From: Nostoc sp. MS1
Lineage (GTDB): Bacteria; Cyanobacteriota; Cyanobacteriia; Cyanobacteriales; Nostocaceae
Direction of reading: 5' to 3'
Assembly: GCF_019976755.1 (NCBI RefSeq)
Contig: NZ_AP023443.1
Location: forward strand, 239,629 to 303,628
DNA length: 64,000 nt
A program made the position numbers and the translations under genes. How positions within the stretch are numbered: position 1 is the first letter of the stretch; each line of letters starts with the position of its first letter. The notes below the pieces were generated by a model, which did no database searches, had not been told where the DNA came from, and worked only from the letters and a program-made list of their open reading frames with translations. Of the stretch, positions 36,173 through 46,723 are shown piece by piece.

Positions 36173-37971
36173 CCTGATGTGAGGCTCTTTTCTGATACAT
36201 CATCAATCAAAATTTAGGCGCAGAGATAAATTAAGTATAAAACCGAAGTTGTTAAGTAAAAATGATTACTATTTTTTATTGCTGGTAAAATTAAAATGCT
36301 CTGTTCATAAAATATCCGCATTCCAAAACAGGACTTGAATCGGCCCAAGCCCAAAGTATCATTGATTAGAAATAAGCAAAAGGCAATTTAATTTCAATTT
36401 AAGCAGTATTAGGGAGCATTTTTAAACGTCTATGAGCAGTAGCAAATATATGTTTGTATGGACAAGAACTAGTAATTGCAATTAAAATACGGCGTGTACT
36501 TATAGTAATTAAAGCTCCTAACTTCAATAACTTGGTACGAATAGTTCCAACAGTGGCATTTTGTAATTCAGTTTTAGCTAAACATTTTTGACGCAACGCA
36601 TTCATCAAAACGTAAGCAACAGAAGAAAACCACAGACGTAATTGATTTCCCGCAAACGTGTGGGTGCTTGTTCTATCACTAAAAAGTTCTAATTGTTGTT
36701 CTTTAAAGCGATTTTCCATCTCCCCTCGCTGACAATATTTTTGTTTATACAGTTGACTAGGAGGTACTTTATTAGTAGCTAAAGAAGTTACAACAAAACG
36801 AATTTTAGCTCCCTTCGTCCCATATTCAACCTTACAAACAACACGACGACTACGACTCCAAGATTCACGGGTTTGATAGTCTAAAGACTTGTACCAAATT
36901 GAGTTATCAATCAAATCTTCCGCAAGCGAAGGAAGTTGTTCATCTGGCTGAAATACTGTTTCTAAAAATGAAACTACTGTTGATAGTTTTTGCTCAAACT
37001 CAAGCGAGGCTCTATTTTGAGTCGTCGTAGTCATCCCAATTAAACGACTATTTTGCGCCAATCCAAAAACATAATCTAAACCGGGCTGTGATTCACACCA
37101 CCTCATGATATCGTCCCTAGAATAGGCACTATCTCCACGTACTAAAATCTCAACATTCTTCCATTGTTGACGTATTTGTTTAATCACTCTCTGTAGTTCT
37201 GATAATGCCCCAAATGCTGGGTCTACATTTGAAGGGCGAAGTTTGGATGCTAACAGATGTTTTCCACAAAATATATACAGTGGAGCATAGCAGTATCCCC
37301 CATAATAAGTATTGAAGAAAACTTGCTCCTGATTGCCGTGTACTAAGTCATCAGTTACATCTAAATCCAAAATAATTTGTCTTGGCTCTTTGGCGTAAGA
37401 TTCTAGAAATATTTTGACAAATAAACTTTCAATCTCTGATCGAGAATGCCCGATTTTATGATAACGACTGTCTACTCCTTGTTCTATCTCTTCAGGGCAA
37501 TGTTCCAGTCGGTTTAATGTACTTTTTCCTGCCAATATTGCAGGCTCATCCTCTATTCCAATTGTTTTTAAGACTGCTAGAGCAAACATCGGGTCATGAC
37601 GTAATTCCTCGTGGTCATTTAAGTCTTCATATCCCATGACTAACCCGTATATACGTTGTTTAATTAAACTCTCTACTGAATGGTCAACTCGATTTGGCTG
37701 ACGGTAATCTTGGAAACACTGTGCAAATTTTGATGTGATTTCTAATTTTCTGTCTATTTCCGCAATTAAGCTTAATCCTGCATCCGATGTTACCGTCCCA
37801 CCCTGAAAATTAACTACAATCGGGTGTGATTTTTCCCCGGAGAATTTGAATTGTTTTGGTGTAATATCTGTGAAAGTCGGGGTCATGGTTTATAACTGCT
37901 GGAATGCTTATCCTATATACATTTTCGCAGTTTTTGACCCCCTTTTTTTATCTCTTTGTGAGAAATCCGGG
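36133..37971 (-). mobile_element. IS1380-family insertion sequence
   Basis: A 1839-bp element with inverted repeats beginning CCCGGATTTCTCACAA at each end and a 4-bp target duplication TTCA at 36129-36132 and 37972-37975. Ends starting CCCGG, a 4-bp duplication and a DDE transposase fit the IS1380 family. It splits the tpsB gene. Confidence 0.9.
36399..37886 (-). CDS. IS1380-family transposase (495 aa)
   Basis: A DDE transposase of the IS1380 group. Signatures: the start (SDAGLSLIAEIDRKL), the LVMGYEDLNDHEELRHDP motif, LDLDVTDDLVHGNQE (first Asp region), VRGDSAYSRDDIMRW (second Asp region) and QRGEMENRFKE (Glu region). The frame is intact and of normal length for the family. The element's own gene is antisense to tpsB. 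Confidence 0.92.
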   Translation of the reverse strand: MTPTFTDITPKQFKFSGEKSHPIVVNFQGGTVTSDAGLSLIAEIDRKLEITSKFAQCFQDYRQPNRVDHSVESLIKQRIYGLVMGYEDLNDHEELRHDPMFALAVLKTIGIEDEPAILAGKSTLNRLEHCPEEIEQGVDSRYHKIGHSRSEIESLFVKIFLESYAKEPRQIILDLDVTDDLVHGNQEQVFFNTYYGGYCYAPLYIFCGKHLLASKLRPSNVDPAFGALSELQRVIKQIRQQWKNVEILVRGDSAYSRDDIMRWCESQPGLDYVFGLAQNSRLIGMTTTTQNRASLEFEQKLSTVVSFLETVFQPDEQLPSLAEDLIDNSIWYKSLDYQTRESWSRSRRVVCKVEYGTKGAKIRFVVTSLATNKVPPSQLYKQKYCQRGEMENRFKEQQLELFSDRTSTHTFAGNQLRLWFSSVAYVLMNALRQKCLAKTELQNATVGTIRTKLLKLGALITISTRRILIAITSSCPYKHIFATAHRRLKMLPNTA

Positions 37972-37975
37972 TTCA

Positions 37976-38948
37976 ACGTCGTATTGATATTTCACACAGT
38001 AATCTATTGGGGTTAGGAGACGGACTAAGCATCGGTTATCGAAATACAGATGGTAGTAATGCGATCGCTGTTGCTTATTCTGTACCTGTCAACTCAAATA
38101 ATGGCACTATCCGTTTTCTCTACGCCAATATTGCTAATAATATTATTGAGCAACCGCTTAACTCCCTAGATATTGTAGCCAATGCACGAGCTTATGAAAT
38201 TAGTTTTCGCCAACCTTTGATAAGACAGGCTTCGGCTAATTCGGCTCAAGAATTGGCATTGGGTTTGACGGCTTCGCGTTTAGAGAGCGAGTCATCCTTG
38301 CAAAATACTCCTTTTCCAATATCAGCAGGTGCAGATGCTAGTGGACGCACAAGGATTTTCGCACTCAGATTTTTTCAAGACTGGTCAAATCGTAGTCTGA
38401 CAGAATCTTTATTCGCTCGTTCGACCTTTAGTTTAGGCTTAGATGCGATAGATTCTACGATCAATACCAACTCTCCTGATGGACGATTTTTTAGTTGGGT
38501 AGGTGAAGCTCTATGGTTGAAGCGTTTAGGCAATAGTAATACTTCTGTTGCTGTGCGCTCACGCCTGCAATTGGCGGATAGACCTTTACCCGCTTTCGAG
38601 CAAATTAGTCTTGGAGGCATCAGTACTGTTAGAGGTTACAGGCAAGATACTTTTATATCTGACAATGGATTTGTTTTATCTACAGAACTACGCATTCCCG
38701 CCTGGAAAACAACTACGCAGGAATTACAGGTCATCCCTTTCATTGACTTTGGCACAAGTTGGAACAATAGTTCTGATACTTTCAGTCCTTCGGGAAGTTT
38801 AACCTCTGCTGGTCTAGCTCTCCAATATCGCAGCGATCGCTTAAATGCCCGCCTTGATTGGGGCATCCCTTTTAATGAAACTAGCTCAAACTCCAATACA
38901 TGGCAAGAAAATGGTATTTATTTCTCGCTCAATTATCAACTTTTTTAA
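37976..38948 (+). pseudogene. TpsB (ShlB/FhaC-type) transporter, C-terminal fragment
   Basis: The beta-barrel part of the transporter. It resumes QRRIDISHSNLLGLGDGL directly after the IS and ends in a typical barrel strand with terminal phenylalanine (SLNYQLF). Conserved RGYRQDTFISDNGF and STELRIP motifs of the FhaC family are present. The first possible start inside this piece is near 38007, but no signal sequence is left, so it cannot be exported on its own. Its end overlaps the CHAT-TPR gene start by 38 bp. Confidence 0.85.
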
Positions 38949-41421
38949 GAAAATTAAGTACTTGTTTATAAGTTTACTATTAACACTAATATTAGTGACT
39001 AATCATGAAGTAATACTAGCATCTACACCTAGTTTACAACTGGCTCAGTCTCTCACACAGCAGGGTTTTTCACAATTGGAAGAGGGAAAACCAGAAACTG
39101 CTTTGGAAACATGGCAATCAGCTTATCAAGCTTATAAAAAATTAAATAATAAACAAGGAATGAACGGCAGTTTAATTAATCAGAGTTTAGCACTACAAGC
39201 ACTAGGCTCTTATACTATAGCTTGCGAAGCTCTTACTCAAGCTTTATCTTTAAATAAGAGTATTTGCCCCGATTCGTTACAGAAACCAACTAATTCTTCT
39301 CAATTATCTTATTTAGAGTCAACACTTCAAAATTCAATTACTGAAGATTTTCAGTTAATTGGATTTTATAATTTAGCTAATGTGCTTCGGGTTATGGGCG
39401 AACCGGAAATTTCTTATGTAATTCTACAGCAATGTTTAACATCAGCACCACAATTACAAAATAGAAAAATCCAAGATAACTTATTACTGAATCTGGCTAA
39501 TACAGAAGTCATACTTTACAATCAAGCTAAAAGTCAATATCAACTTACTGATGATTTTACTGCTCAAAGAAAAGCAGTTATTTTAGCTAAGTCTCAATTT
39601 GTTGCCGCCCAAAAAATCTACCAGAAACTCAGCAATAGCCAAAGTACAGTTTCTCTACAAGCTAAATTAAATTGGCTAAAGTTACTTTTAGATAATACAT
39701 CATCACCAATCTCCCAAGATGTTCCGATAAATGAGTCTGTTTCCCACATAATAAATGATATTCTGGCAAGATTAGACCAATTTAGCACTTTATCAAAAAT
39801 TGAGTCGATTTATGGCAAATTTAAGTTATCCCGAAATTTAATCAACATTACTCAAACTCCTACTTTAAAAATTAGACAACTAACTAGTCCTAATTTACAA
39901 TCTGTAGCTTTATCCTTATCACAGGAGGCATTAGCTGATGCTAGAGATTTGAATAATATTAGAGCAATTGCTTACGGTTATGGTACTTTAGGTAAGATTT
40001 ATACTGCTACTGGAGAATTATCAAAAGCTGAAAATTCCTATTATCAAGGGATGCTATATGCTCAATCAGTACAGGCTTGGGATATCGTCTATCAATGGCA
40101 ATGGGAATTAGCCCGGCTTTCTCAAGTATCTGGGAAAATCGAACAGGCTAATCAATTTTATGCAACGGCTATCAAAAATCTTGATAAAGTACGTAGTGAT
40201 GTTTTACTGTTTAACTCTGATATTCAATTTGCTTTTCAAGAAAAAGTAGAGCCACTATACCGTGAATACATCTCATTACTACTTAGCAAGAATAATTCTC
40301 ATAAAAAATACTATAGGCAAGCTACTAAAATTCAAGAAGAACTAAACTTTGCTGAAGTAGAGAATTTCTTACGTTGTGGTAAATTTGCAGAAAATGCCTT
40401 AGACGCAAGATTTAATCATGAATTAAAAGATTTGGGTTATATTGCTTACTTCATTAAATTAGATGACCGAGTAGAGGTACTTGTCAGAACTCCACAAGAT
40501 ATTTATCGTCATACAATAGATTTAAAAATAATAGATGAACCTCTGACTAATTTATTTAGTATCATCCAGAAATCAGAGTTCGTTAAGACTGAAGGTTATA
40601 CTTTTCTCACTTACTCGCAAGCTCTTTATCAAATTTTGATTCAACCTATTAAACAATATTTACCCTCATCGGGCAAAATAGGTTTCGTTTTAGATAGTTA
40701 TTTTCAAAATCTGCCCTTAGATATGTTACATGATGGGCAGCAATATTTATTAGAAACATACATTACCTCGGTAGGTTCTAGTGCTAAACAATTGCGACAA
40801 TCGCTCTTGAAACCAGCTTCAACTCTCGCTAGTGGTGTTTCCCAAATTGGCCCTAGCTTCAGTAATTCTATCGTCCCTAAAGATTTGCGTCCTTTACCTC
40901 AAGTCAAGCTAGAGATTGAGAATATTAAGAAAGCTAATCCTTCTACCATTACATTGCTTGATAGTGAATTTACTTATAATCGATTTGAGCAGGATATTGA
41001 AAACAATTCTTTTTGGGCTATTCATTTAAGTAGCCATGCTCAATTTAGCTCAGACATTGACCAAACCTTTGTCTTAACGTGGGATACTCCTCTGACTGTT
41101 AATGATTTAAAAGCTTTGCTACAAAATAAAAACAACCTTGACTTGCTGGTGTTAAGTGCTTGCCAAACTGCCAAGGGCGATAGACGCTCTTTCTTGGGTA
41201 TCGCTGGTATAGCAGCACAAGCAGGAGCGCGTGGGGTTTTAGCTAGCTTGTGGCTAGTTGATGCTGATTCTACTGCTCAACTAATGACTCAATTTTATGA
41301 TGAATTGAACTCTGGAGTTACTAAAGCAGAAGCATTAAGAGCTGCAAAACTTAGTTTATTGAAAAGCGATAAATATTTTCATCCATATTATTGGAGTGCA
41401 TTTATTCTTGTTGGCGGATGA
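38911..41421 (+). CDS. CHAT-domain TPR protein (836 aa)
   Basis: A caspase-like protein of the CHAT type common in cyanobacteria. The basic start (MVFISRSIINFFKKIKYLF) precedes a hydrophobic signal or anchor segment (about 17-40). TPR-like helices fill residues about 55-420. The C-terminal CHAT domain has catalytic H709 (SSHAQFS) and C751 (LSACQTAKGD), then GIAGIAAQAGARGVL. The ATG at 38911 overlaps the end of tpsB, indicating translational coupling. The conserved arrangement tpsA-tpsB-CHAT suggests processing or sensing at the cell surface, an inference. Confidence 0.88.
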   Translation: MVFISRSIINFFKKIKYLFISLLLTLILVTNHEVILASTPSLQLAQSLTQQGFSQLEEGKPETALETWQSAYQAYKKLNNKQGMNGSLINQSLALQALGSYTIACEALTQALSLNKSICPDSLQKPTNSSQLSYLESTLQNSITEDFQLIGFYNLANVLRVMGEPEISYVILQQCLTSAPQLQNRKIQDNLLLNLANTEVILYNQAKSQYQLTDDFTAQRKAVILAKSQFVAAQKIYQKLSNSQSTVSLQAKLNWLKLLLDNTSSPISQDVPINESVSHIINDILARLDQFSTLSKIESIYGKFKLSRNLINITQTPTLKIRQLTSPNLQSVALSLSQEALADARDLNNIRAIAYGYGTLGKIYTATGELSKAENSYYQGMLYAQSVQAWDIVYQWQWELARLSQVSGKIEQANQFYATAIKNLDKVRSDVLLFNSDIQFAFQEKVEPLYREYISLLLSKNNSHKKYYRQATKIQEELNFAEVENFLRCGKFAENALDARFNHELKDLGYIAYFIKLDDRVEVLVRTPQDIYRHTIDLKIIDEPLTNLFSIIQKSEFVKTEGYTFLTYSQALYQILIQPIKQYLPSSGKIGFVLDSYFQNLPLDMLHDGQQYLLETYITSVGSSAKQLRQSLLKPASTLASGVSQIGPSFSNSIVPKDLRPLPQVKLEIENIKKANPSTITLLDSEFTYNRFEQDIENNSFWAIHLSSHAQFSSDIDQTFVLTWDTPLTVNDLKALLQNKNNLDLLVLSACQTAKGDRRSFLGIAGIAAQAGARGVLASLWLVDADSTAQLMTQFYDELNSGVTKAEALRAAKLSLLKSDKYFHPYYWSAFILVGG

Positions 41422-41440
41422 TTTGTTTACTAGTTTGATG

Positions 41441-41473
41441 ACTATAAGTTTCTCACCTTGAGAAACTTATAGT
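41441..41473. terminator. perfect 15-bp hairpin between convergent genes
   Basis: ACTATAAGTTTCTCA (41441-41455) and its exact reverse complement (41459-41473) flank a 3-nt loop. It lies between the convergent CHAT-TPR and 332-aa genes and probably ends transcription in both directions, although it has no strong T-run. Confidence 0.65.
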
Positions 41474-41487
41474 TGTTGAATATTGAA

Positions 41488-42471
41488 TTATTTACTTTTT
41501 ACCTTTATCTGTGCCGCCATCTTAGAGCCAGCTTCTGCTAAAGCCATCTCTACAGTATTATTCGCTTGTTGTGCCAATTTCTTCGCTGTTGAATACGCTT
41601 CATTAGCTTGTTGAGGAAAATTAGCTATCAAGTAGCGATCGCCTAACAATCTGTAAATCGTTGGGTTCGTTGAACCTGATGCGGCTCTTGCATCTAACAC
41701 TTTTATTGATTCGTTGACTAAATTGTATGACTCATATACTGCATCCATATCAATCGCCAATTCATCAAGCGGCTGTTGAAGATTCTTGAGAACGTTAATT
41801 GTGTTTTCTAGTTCTTGCATCTTGTCTGTGGGTAACAGCAATAACAATGAGTTACTGCCATCTATCACTTCATCGCCCCGCATGGCAACTATATCTAAAG
41901 TGTATGCTTGACCTGGTTTCAATGCTGGCTGTTGGGACGGGTAGGTGAGGCTTTCTCCTTTAACTGCTACCTCCCAGTTAATGCCCCCATTACCTCGCAT
42001 ACGTACAATGTAATCAGTCGCTCCCTTTGGTTTAGACCATGATATTGTCGGGCGCTCTTGAAAGATTACTACTCCATACGGTGTTATCTTTGTGGGTTTG
42101 TTCTCTTCATCCGGCCCTTTAGGGATGACACAGCTTCTTCCTTGTAAAACGTTACAGCCTCTACCTTCGTTGGCTCTTAATGGCAGGCATTGTTTCCCGA
42201 CAACATCACTAAGCATGTCTATAATTTTTCCTCTTGGGTAACAGAGGATTTTTACCCTCCCACCGTTGACTGCAACAACCTTATCCTCACTACATAGTTT
42301 TGTTGAAGGTTGATAACGACTATCTCCACTTATCACTTTCGCTATTGGTTTACAAGTGGCATCCTTTTTCGAGTCTAACTTTGCTCTGGGTTGCCCCCAC
42401 CCAGGACTCATATTTAAGCTCATTAATATCAATACTGATGTAATCGCTCCAAGCTGATTTCTTCTTAACAT
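41488..42471 (-). CDS. secreted hypothetical protein with DUF928-like domain and TPR tail (327 aa)
   Basis: A signal peptide (about 1-27, ending in the PGWGQ region) precedes an extracytoplasmic domain. The middle part (PYGVVIFQERPTISWSKPKG, then YIVRMRGNGGINWE) is an Ig/fibronectin-like unit seen with DUF928 proteins. The C-terminal 100 residues are TPR-like helices (YRLLGDRYLIANFPQQANEAY). ATG at 42471 is preferred; a TTG at 42486 is an alternative. It lies 40 bp downstream of the kinase and is likely its operon partner. Confidence 0.7.
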   Translation of the reverse strand: MLRRNQLGAITSVLILMSLNMSPGWGQPRAKLDSKKDATCKPIAKVISGDSRYQPSTKLCSEDKVVAVNGGRVKILCYPRGKIIDMLSDVVGKQCLPLRANEGRGCNVLQGRSCVIPKGPDEENKPTKITPYGVVIFQERPTISWSKPKGATDYIVRMRGNGGINWEVAVKGESLTYPSQQPALKPGQAYTLDIVAMRGDEVIDGSNSLLLLLPTDKMQELENTINVLKNLQQPLDELAIDMDAVYESYNLVNESIKVLDARAASGSTNPTIYRLLGDRYLIANFPQQANEAYSTAKKLAQQANNTVEMALAEAGSKMAAQIKVKSK

Positions 42472-42510
42472 AGGCTTATTGATCAAAACTAGTTATGAAA
42501 AACCCAAGAT

Positions 42511-44373
42511 TTATTTACTTTTAAATATGCGCCCTATTAATTCCTCTCGCCATTTTTGTACTTCTGGCAACCATGTATCCATTCTTGCTAGTAAGCATAC
42601 TTCTCCATAGTTACTTGCAGATTTTATATCTCCTAATGCTTCTTTCGTCTTCGATAATAGGCAGTAAACATCTACTCTTTGTGAATCTAACTCTGAAGCT
42701 GTCTGCAAATCTTTATCCGCCCCTTGATAATCTTTTTGCATCAGTTTCGCCCAAGCTAAATTTTTATATAATGCTGCCCTTAACTGTTTATCACTAGATG
42801 GGACTTTCTTTAATCCTTCTATCGATAGTTTTTGGGCTTGAGCATATTTTCCTTGTAAGTTATTCAGCCTCGACAAATTATTCACAGCAGTTAACGCCTG
42901 TTCCTGTCCATATTTAATTGCTAAATTATATTGTTCCTCGGCTAAATCATATTTCTCTTGCTCCTCATAGAAATTCCCTAAATTATAATATCCTGTCCAT
43001 GATTTAGGCTCTAGCTTAAAAAGTTGTTGATAAGTTTTATTTACACATTCTATATCTTTTAAAAATTGACAAGTCAGTGCTAAATTATTATATGAATCTA
43101 CATCATTTGGATTATATTTAGTTGCTAGACTGTAATATTTTTTCTGTAATCCTAAATTCTCTTTAACTCTTGCAGCTTTATCAAAGTAAAATTTAGAGAT
43201 TTGATTACTTAATTTAGGACTAATCTTTACTGCTTGCTCAAACAGATTCTGTGCTTGTTCAGTGTTATTTGTCGCTTCTAGCTTTTGTCCTCTTGCTACT
43301 AAATTATTTGCATACGCTGGTAATCCCAATAGATAAATTAGTAATCCTACGACACTAATACTGGCGATCGCTGCACTAAATACGAAGGGTTTCGACCTTG
43401 TGATTCGATAAATCTTACTTTGTTCAGGTAACTTTTTCAGCCGCCACAAAATCATTCCCGTCGTCTGCGGTCGATGTGCTGGGTTGGGAGCCATCAACTC
43501 ATCAATAAAATCCGCAAAAGGCTTATCTATTTGTGGTGCTTTATGTCTCCAGATTAGTCTTCCCGTATCACGATTTGTTTCTAATTGTCCTAATTTTATC
43601 CCCGTCACCAAGCGAACCATAGTCCGACCTAAAGCATAAAAATCAGACTGGGGAACCGCGTGACCATGCGCTTGTTCTAGTGGACTGTAATAATGGGAAA
43701 TTACTTTGGTGATTTCGTAGCTCCCTACACTTCTGTCCGTTCCTCCCGTCGAGCTTACTTTAGCTAAATATGTATCTGTTATTTGCCGTGCAGCTCCAAA
43801 ATCTATTAAATATAAATGTCCATCCGGATCTAGAATTATGTTTCCTGGTTTAATATCTCTATGAAAAAACTCCGTATGATGCACTATATCTAGTATTGCT
43901 ACTATTTGCTCTAGCCAATACAGTGCTAACTCTTGTGAAATTGGTGGATTAGTTTCTATCCAATCTTCAAGGTTCTCTCCCTCAATTTTATCCATGACTA
44001 AGCATCGTAATTTAAAGGGGCTGTTCTCTGATTCCACCATAAAGTAGTCATCTAACCCATTCGTCTGTGGAATACAGGGATGCTCTATTATTTGCAACGC
44101 TAAGACTTCCCTCTCAAATCGCGCCACGAACTGAGGTGAACTCCATTTTAATATCTTCATCACTCGCCGTTTCTGACCAGGATTCCACTGCGTTCCAGAA
44201 TCCTCTACTTCAAAAATCTCATTGTAAGTGAATGGGTTATGGTCTAATTCCCTTAATGGTTTGATTAACCGGATACGTTCATTGATCAGCAAAGATGTAC
44301 CGCAAGAAGCGCATTTGTCAGCATCATCTGGATTTTGCCGTTGCTTACACAGAGGGTTTATACAGTAATTCAC
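42511..44373 (-). CDS. zinc-ribbon Ser/Thr protein kinase with TPR repeats (620 aa)
   Basis: A GTG-started membrane-spanning kinase. A zinc ribbon is at the N-terminus (C4, C9, C21, C24). The kinase domain spans about 45-315, with K73 (VMKIL), HRDIKPGN at 171-178 and DFG at 191-193, all intact. One membrane segment lies at about 330-355, followed by TPR repeats outside or in the periplasm (about 360-590). The organisation suggests a sensor of external signals acting on cytoplasmic targets. It is co-directional with the secreted TPR protein downstream and convergent with the TPS locus. Confidence 0.9.
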   Translation of the reverse strand: MNYCINPLCKQRQNPDDADKCASCGTSLLINERIRLIKPLRELDHNPFTYNEIFEVEDSGTQWNPGQKRRVMKILKWSSPQFVARFEREVLALQIIEHPCIPQTNGLDDYFMVESENSPFKLRCLVMDKIEGENLEDWIETNPPISQELALYWLEQIVAILDIVHHTEFFHRDIKPGNIILDPDGHLYLIDFGAARQITDTYLAKVSSTGGTDRSVGSYEITKVISHYYSPLEQAHGHAVPQSDFYALGRTMVRLVTGIKLGQLETNRDTGRLIWRHKAPQIDKPFADFIDELMAPNPAHRPQTTGMILWRLKKLPEQSKIYRITRSKPFVFSAAIASISVVGLLIYLLGLPAYANNLVARGQKLEATNNTEQAQNLFEQAVKISPKLSNQISKFYFDKAARVKENLGLQKKYYSLATKYNPNDVDSYNNLALTCQFLKDIECVNKTYQQLFKLEPKSWTGYYNLGNFYEEQEKYDLAEEQYNLAIKYGQEQALTAVNNLSRLNNLQGKYAQAQKLSIEGLKKVPSSDKQLRAALYKNLAWAKLMQKDYQGADKDLQTASELDSQRVDVYCLLSKTKEALGDIKSASNYGEVCLLARMDTWLPEVQKWREELIGRIFKSK

Positions 44374-45065
44374 GATTGTACAATCCTTGTTGGCACTGAG
44401 GAGGAACTATCATCTGACATTTTTGAGCCATCATACAAATATTAAAAGAAGAAATAATTTATTTTGCTCGTCTGTTTTTTCCTTCATTTTCAAAAAAGTA
44501 TTCAGTAGTATCACTTAGAAAATATCATCCTTATTCACTTGATATGTATACATTCCATTTAAAAAGGCAACTCCGTTTGTACATTTTACAGTCATAAATA
44601 ATACATATTTCTAAGATATGGTTAGTAAAACTTAAACTTTTATCTATTTCACAAGAGAGTAAACTAACTAAAGTCGTACCACAAATTAAAGCTGAAAAGA
44701 TAGCCTATCTATGCTAAATTTTAATTCTAGTAGGGTTTCAGTACTTTGTTGCCAAAACTTCTACGCAGCAAGGATTTCCATTAGTTCTACACACTACTTC
44801 CTATAAGATTTATTTATATGTTATACCTAAATATAGCAATAAATACTACTTCAGATATATTTTTGATACAAGTATAGAGAAAAACAAATCAATACAGTAT
44901 TATTAGCTGTGATATGAAATAAGCTTGGCATCAACTCTAACCTTTTAGATAATTTAAGATTATGCAGATATGCCTTTTACCTTACATCTTTAGATGTATC
45001 TGTAAATTTAGCTTGTCATCGCCCTGCTGTATCAAAATCACAGCAGAGCAAAGGAGAGTTGCTCC
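44374..45065. other. 690-bp intergenic region with a ribosome-site hairpin at its end
   Basis: AT-rich DNA between divergent kinase and STAND ATPase genes. I found no ORF or RNA gene. At its right end CTGCTGT (45024-45030) pairs with ACAGCAG (45040-45046), and GGAG of the ribosome site (45053-45056) can pair with CTCC (45062-45065) next to the ATG. This may control translation of the ATPase. Confidence 0.4.
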
Positions 45066-46475
45066 ATGACAGTTTCTTTTGATCAAACTTTAAGTATAGT
45101 GAATGAATTAGTGTTTGCCAAAAGAGGCAAATACTTAAATGAGCCTGAAGTTGTTGTTCTTAAAGGGGCTTGGAATAATTGGGATTACGATCAGATGGCC
45201 AAGCATTCCCGTTTCTCCATTAATTACCTACAACGGGGTGTAGCCTCTAAGTTGTTTGATGTACTTACTAAAACGATTGGTCATGGTGAGCGCATCACTA
45301 AAAGGAATATCAAATTTTTTTTAGAGCAAGCTGTTAAAAACTATTATTCTAAATCTGCATCACAAAATGGAGCTAATAATCTTTCATCAGGACAAGTTTT
45401 AGGCGGTCAACCTCCTGAGTTGTCCTTTTTCTATGGACGTACTCACGAACTTACGCTTTTAAAGCAATTAGTAACTACAAACCGATGTCTAGCAATAGTG
45501 GGAGTAGCTGGAATTGGCAAAACTATGTTAGCTGCTAAATTAATATCAGAGCTTACTAATAAAAATCAATCCACTTTTGATTTTGTTATTTGGAAATCTC
45601 TTGCTTACTCTCCATTGCTTAACGATTTACTAGATGAACTGCTAGAGTTAGTTTGTCCCGAAGAATATAGTTCTAATTTACCTGAATACACTCAAGCAAA
45701 GATCACATTATTACTAAAACAGCTACAAACTTCTCGATGTTTAATTGTTTTAGATGAATTAGAAGGTTTGTTTCAATCAAACAATTTATCACAGCGCTTA
45801 GATTATAGACTCTTCTTTCGCCGTCTAGCAGAAGAAAGACACGAAAGCTGTTTGCTACTTACTAGTCAAATCATATTTGCTGAGTTAAATGATTTAATTT
45901 CATCAAAACGTCCTATTCAATTTTTCAAACTTGAGGGGTTAGATCCAGATTCTGCTTTACAGCTTTTACGTCATCAAGGATTTACAAATGAAGAAGATTG
46001 CCTTAGTTTAATTGAAACTTATCGAGGTAATCCTTCAGAGCTTGAGTCATTAGTAGACAAGATTAATCACTACTTCGCTGGTAGCGTTCAGACATTTTTA
46101 AAATATAAAACTACTTTTGTTAGTAGTAAGCTTGAAGCTACTCTTAATCATCTTTTTAGCCAAGTGTTGACAGATATTGAACGTTCAATTGTTATCTATA
46201 TCGCACAAGAAATAATGTTAAATTCTCGTTCTGTTACTTTCTTATCTATATTAGATAATCTTAAAGATAAAAGAAAAGAAAATTATTCCACATCAGAGTT
46301 AGTCAAAGCATTAGAAAAATTAGAAATGCAATCGTTAATTGAAGGTTTTAAAGACCCTAATACTAAACAAATAAGTTTTACTCTTCAACCAGTCATTAAA
46401 AAATATATTACGACAGACCCTTTAGGCTTGGTACAGATAACTGATACTTTACCAATATTATCAACTATCTCTTAG
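45066..46475 (+). CDS. VMAP-like HTH / STAND ATPase (NB-ARC type, 469 aa)
   Basis: Residues 1-95 (LVFAKRGKYLNEPEVVVLKG then YDQMAKHSRFS) form the helix-turn-helix seen at the start of cyanobacterial vWA-MoxR-associated proteins. An NB-ARC/STAND NTPase follows: GREF-like YGRTHELTLL, Walker A VGVAGIGKTML near 145-155 and Walker B LIVLDELEG. There are no C-terminal WD40 or TPR sensor repeats, so either the protein is a short form or the sensor has been lost. Such proteins often take part in cell-death or defence signalling. It has a hairpin-guarded ribosome site. Confidence 0.8.
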   Translation: MTVSFDQTLSIVNELVFAKRGKYLNEPEVVVLKGAWNNWDYDQMAKHSRFSINYLQRGVASKLFDVLTKTIGHGERITKRNIKFFLEQAVKNYYSKSASQNGANNLSSGQVLGGQPPELSFFYGRTHELTLLKQLVTTNRCLAIVGVAGIGKTMLAAKLISELTNKNQSTFDFVIWKSLAYSPLLNDLLDELLELVCPEEYSSNLPEYTQAKITLLLKQLQTSRCLIVLDELEGLFQSNNLSQRLDYRLFFRRLAEERHESCLLLTSQIIFAELNDLISSKRPIQFFKLEGLDPDSALQLLRHQGFTNEEDCLSLIETYRGNPSELESLVDKINHYFAGSVQTFLKYKTTFVSSKLEATLNHLFSQVLTDIERSIVIYIAQEIMLNSRSVTFLSILDNLKDKRKENYSTSELVKALEKLEMQSLIEGFKDPNTKQISFTLQPVIKKYITTDPLGLVQITDTLPILSTIS

Positions 46476-46486
46476 GCAAAATATTT

Positions 46487-46723
46487 ATGATTACTGTCGA
46501 AGAACCTTATCTATCCATAATTGTAGACGATGCTTGGCAAGCTTTTAAAATTAGCTGTGACATCTGTAGTAGTTCATGTATATTTTTACTTACGGTTGCT
46601 CTACAACGCGCTTACACAGCCAAGCATTATTCAAAAATTATACTAGCCACAGCTCCCTGCATGGATCAGGTCTTTGTGTCTAATGTTTTCAATAAAAACC
46701 AATCTATAAGTTTTCCCACCTAG
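46487..46723 (+). CDS. small hypothetical protein (78 aa)
   Basis: A 78-residue frame 11 bp after the STAND gene, with three close cysteines in CDICSSSC and a hydrophobic centre. No family was recognised. It may be a degraded sensor remnant of the STAND gene or a small partner. Confidence is low. Confidence 0.35.
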   Translation: MITVEEPYLSIIVDDAWQAFKISCDICSSSCIFLLTVALQRAYTAKHYSKIILATAPCMDQVFVSNVFNKNQSISFPT

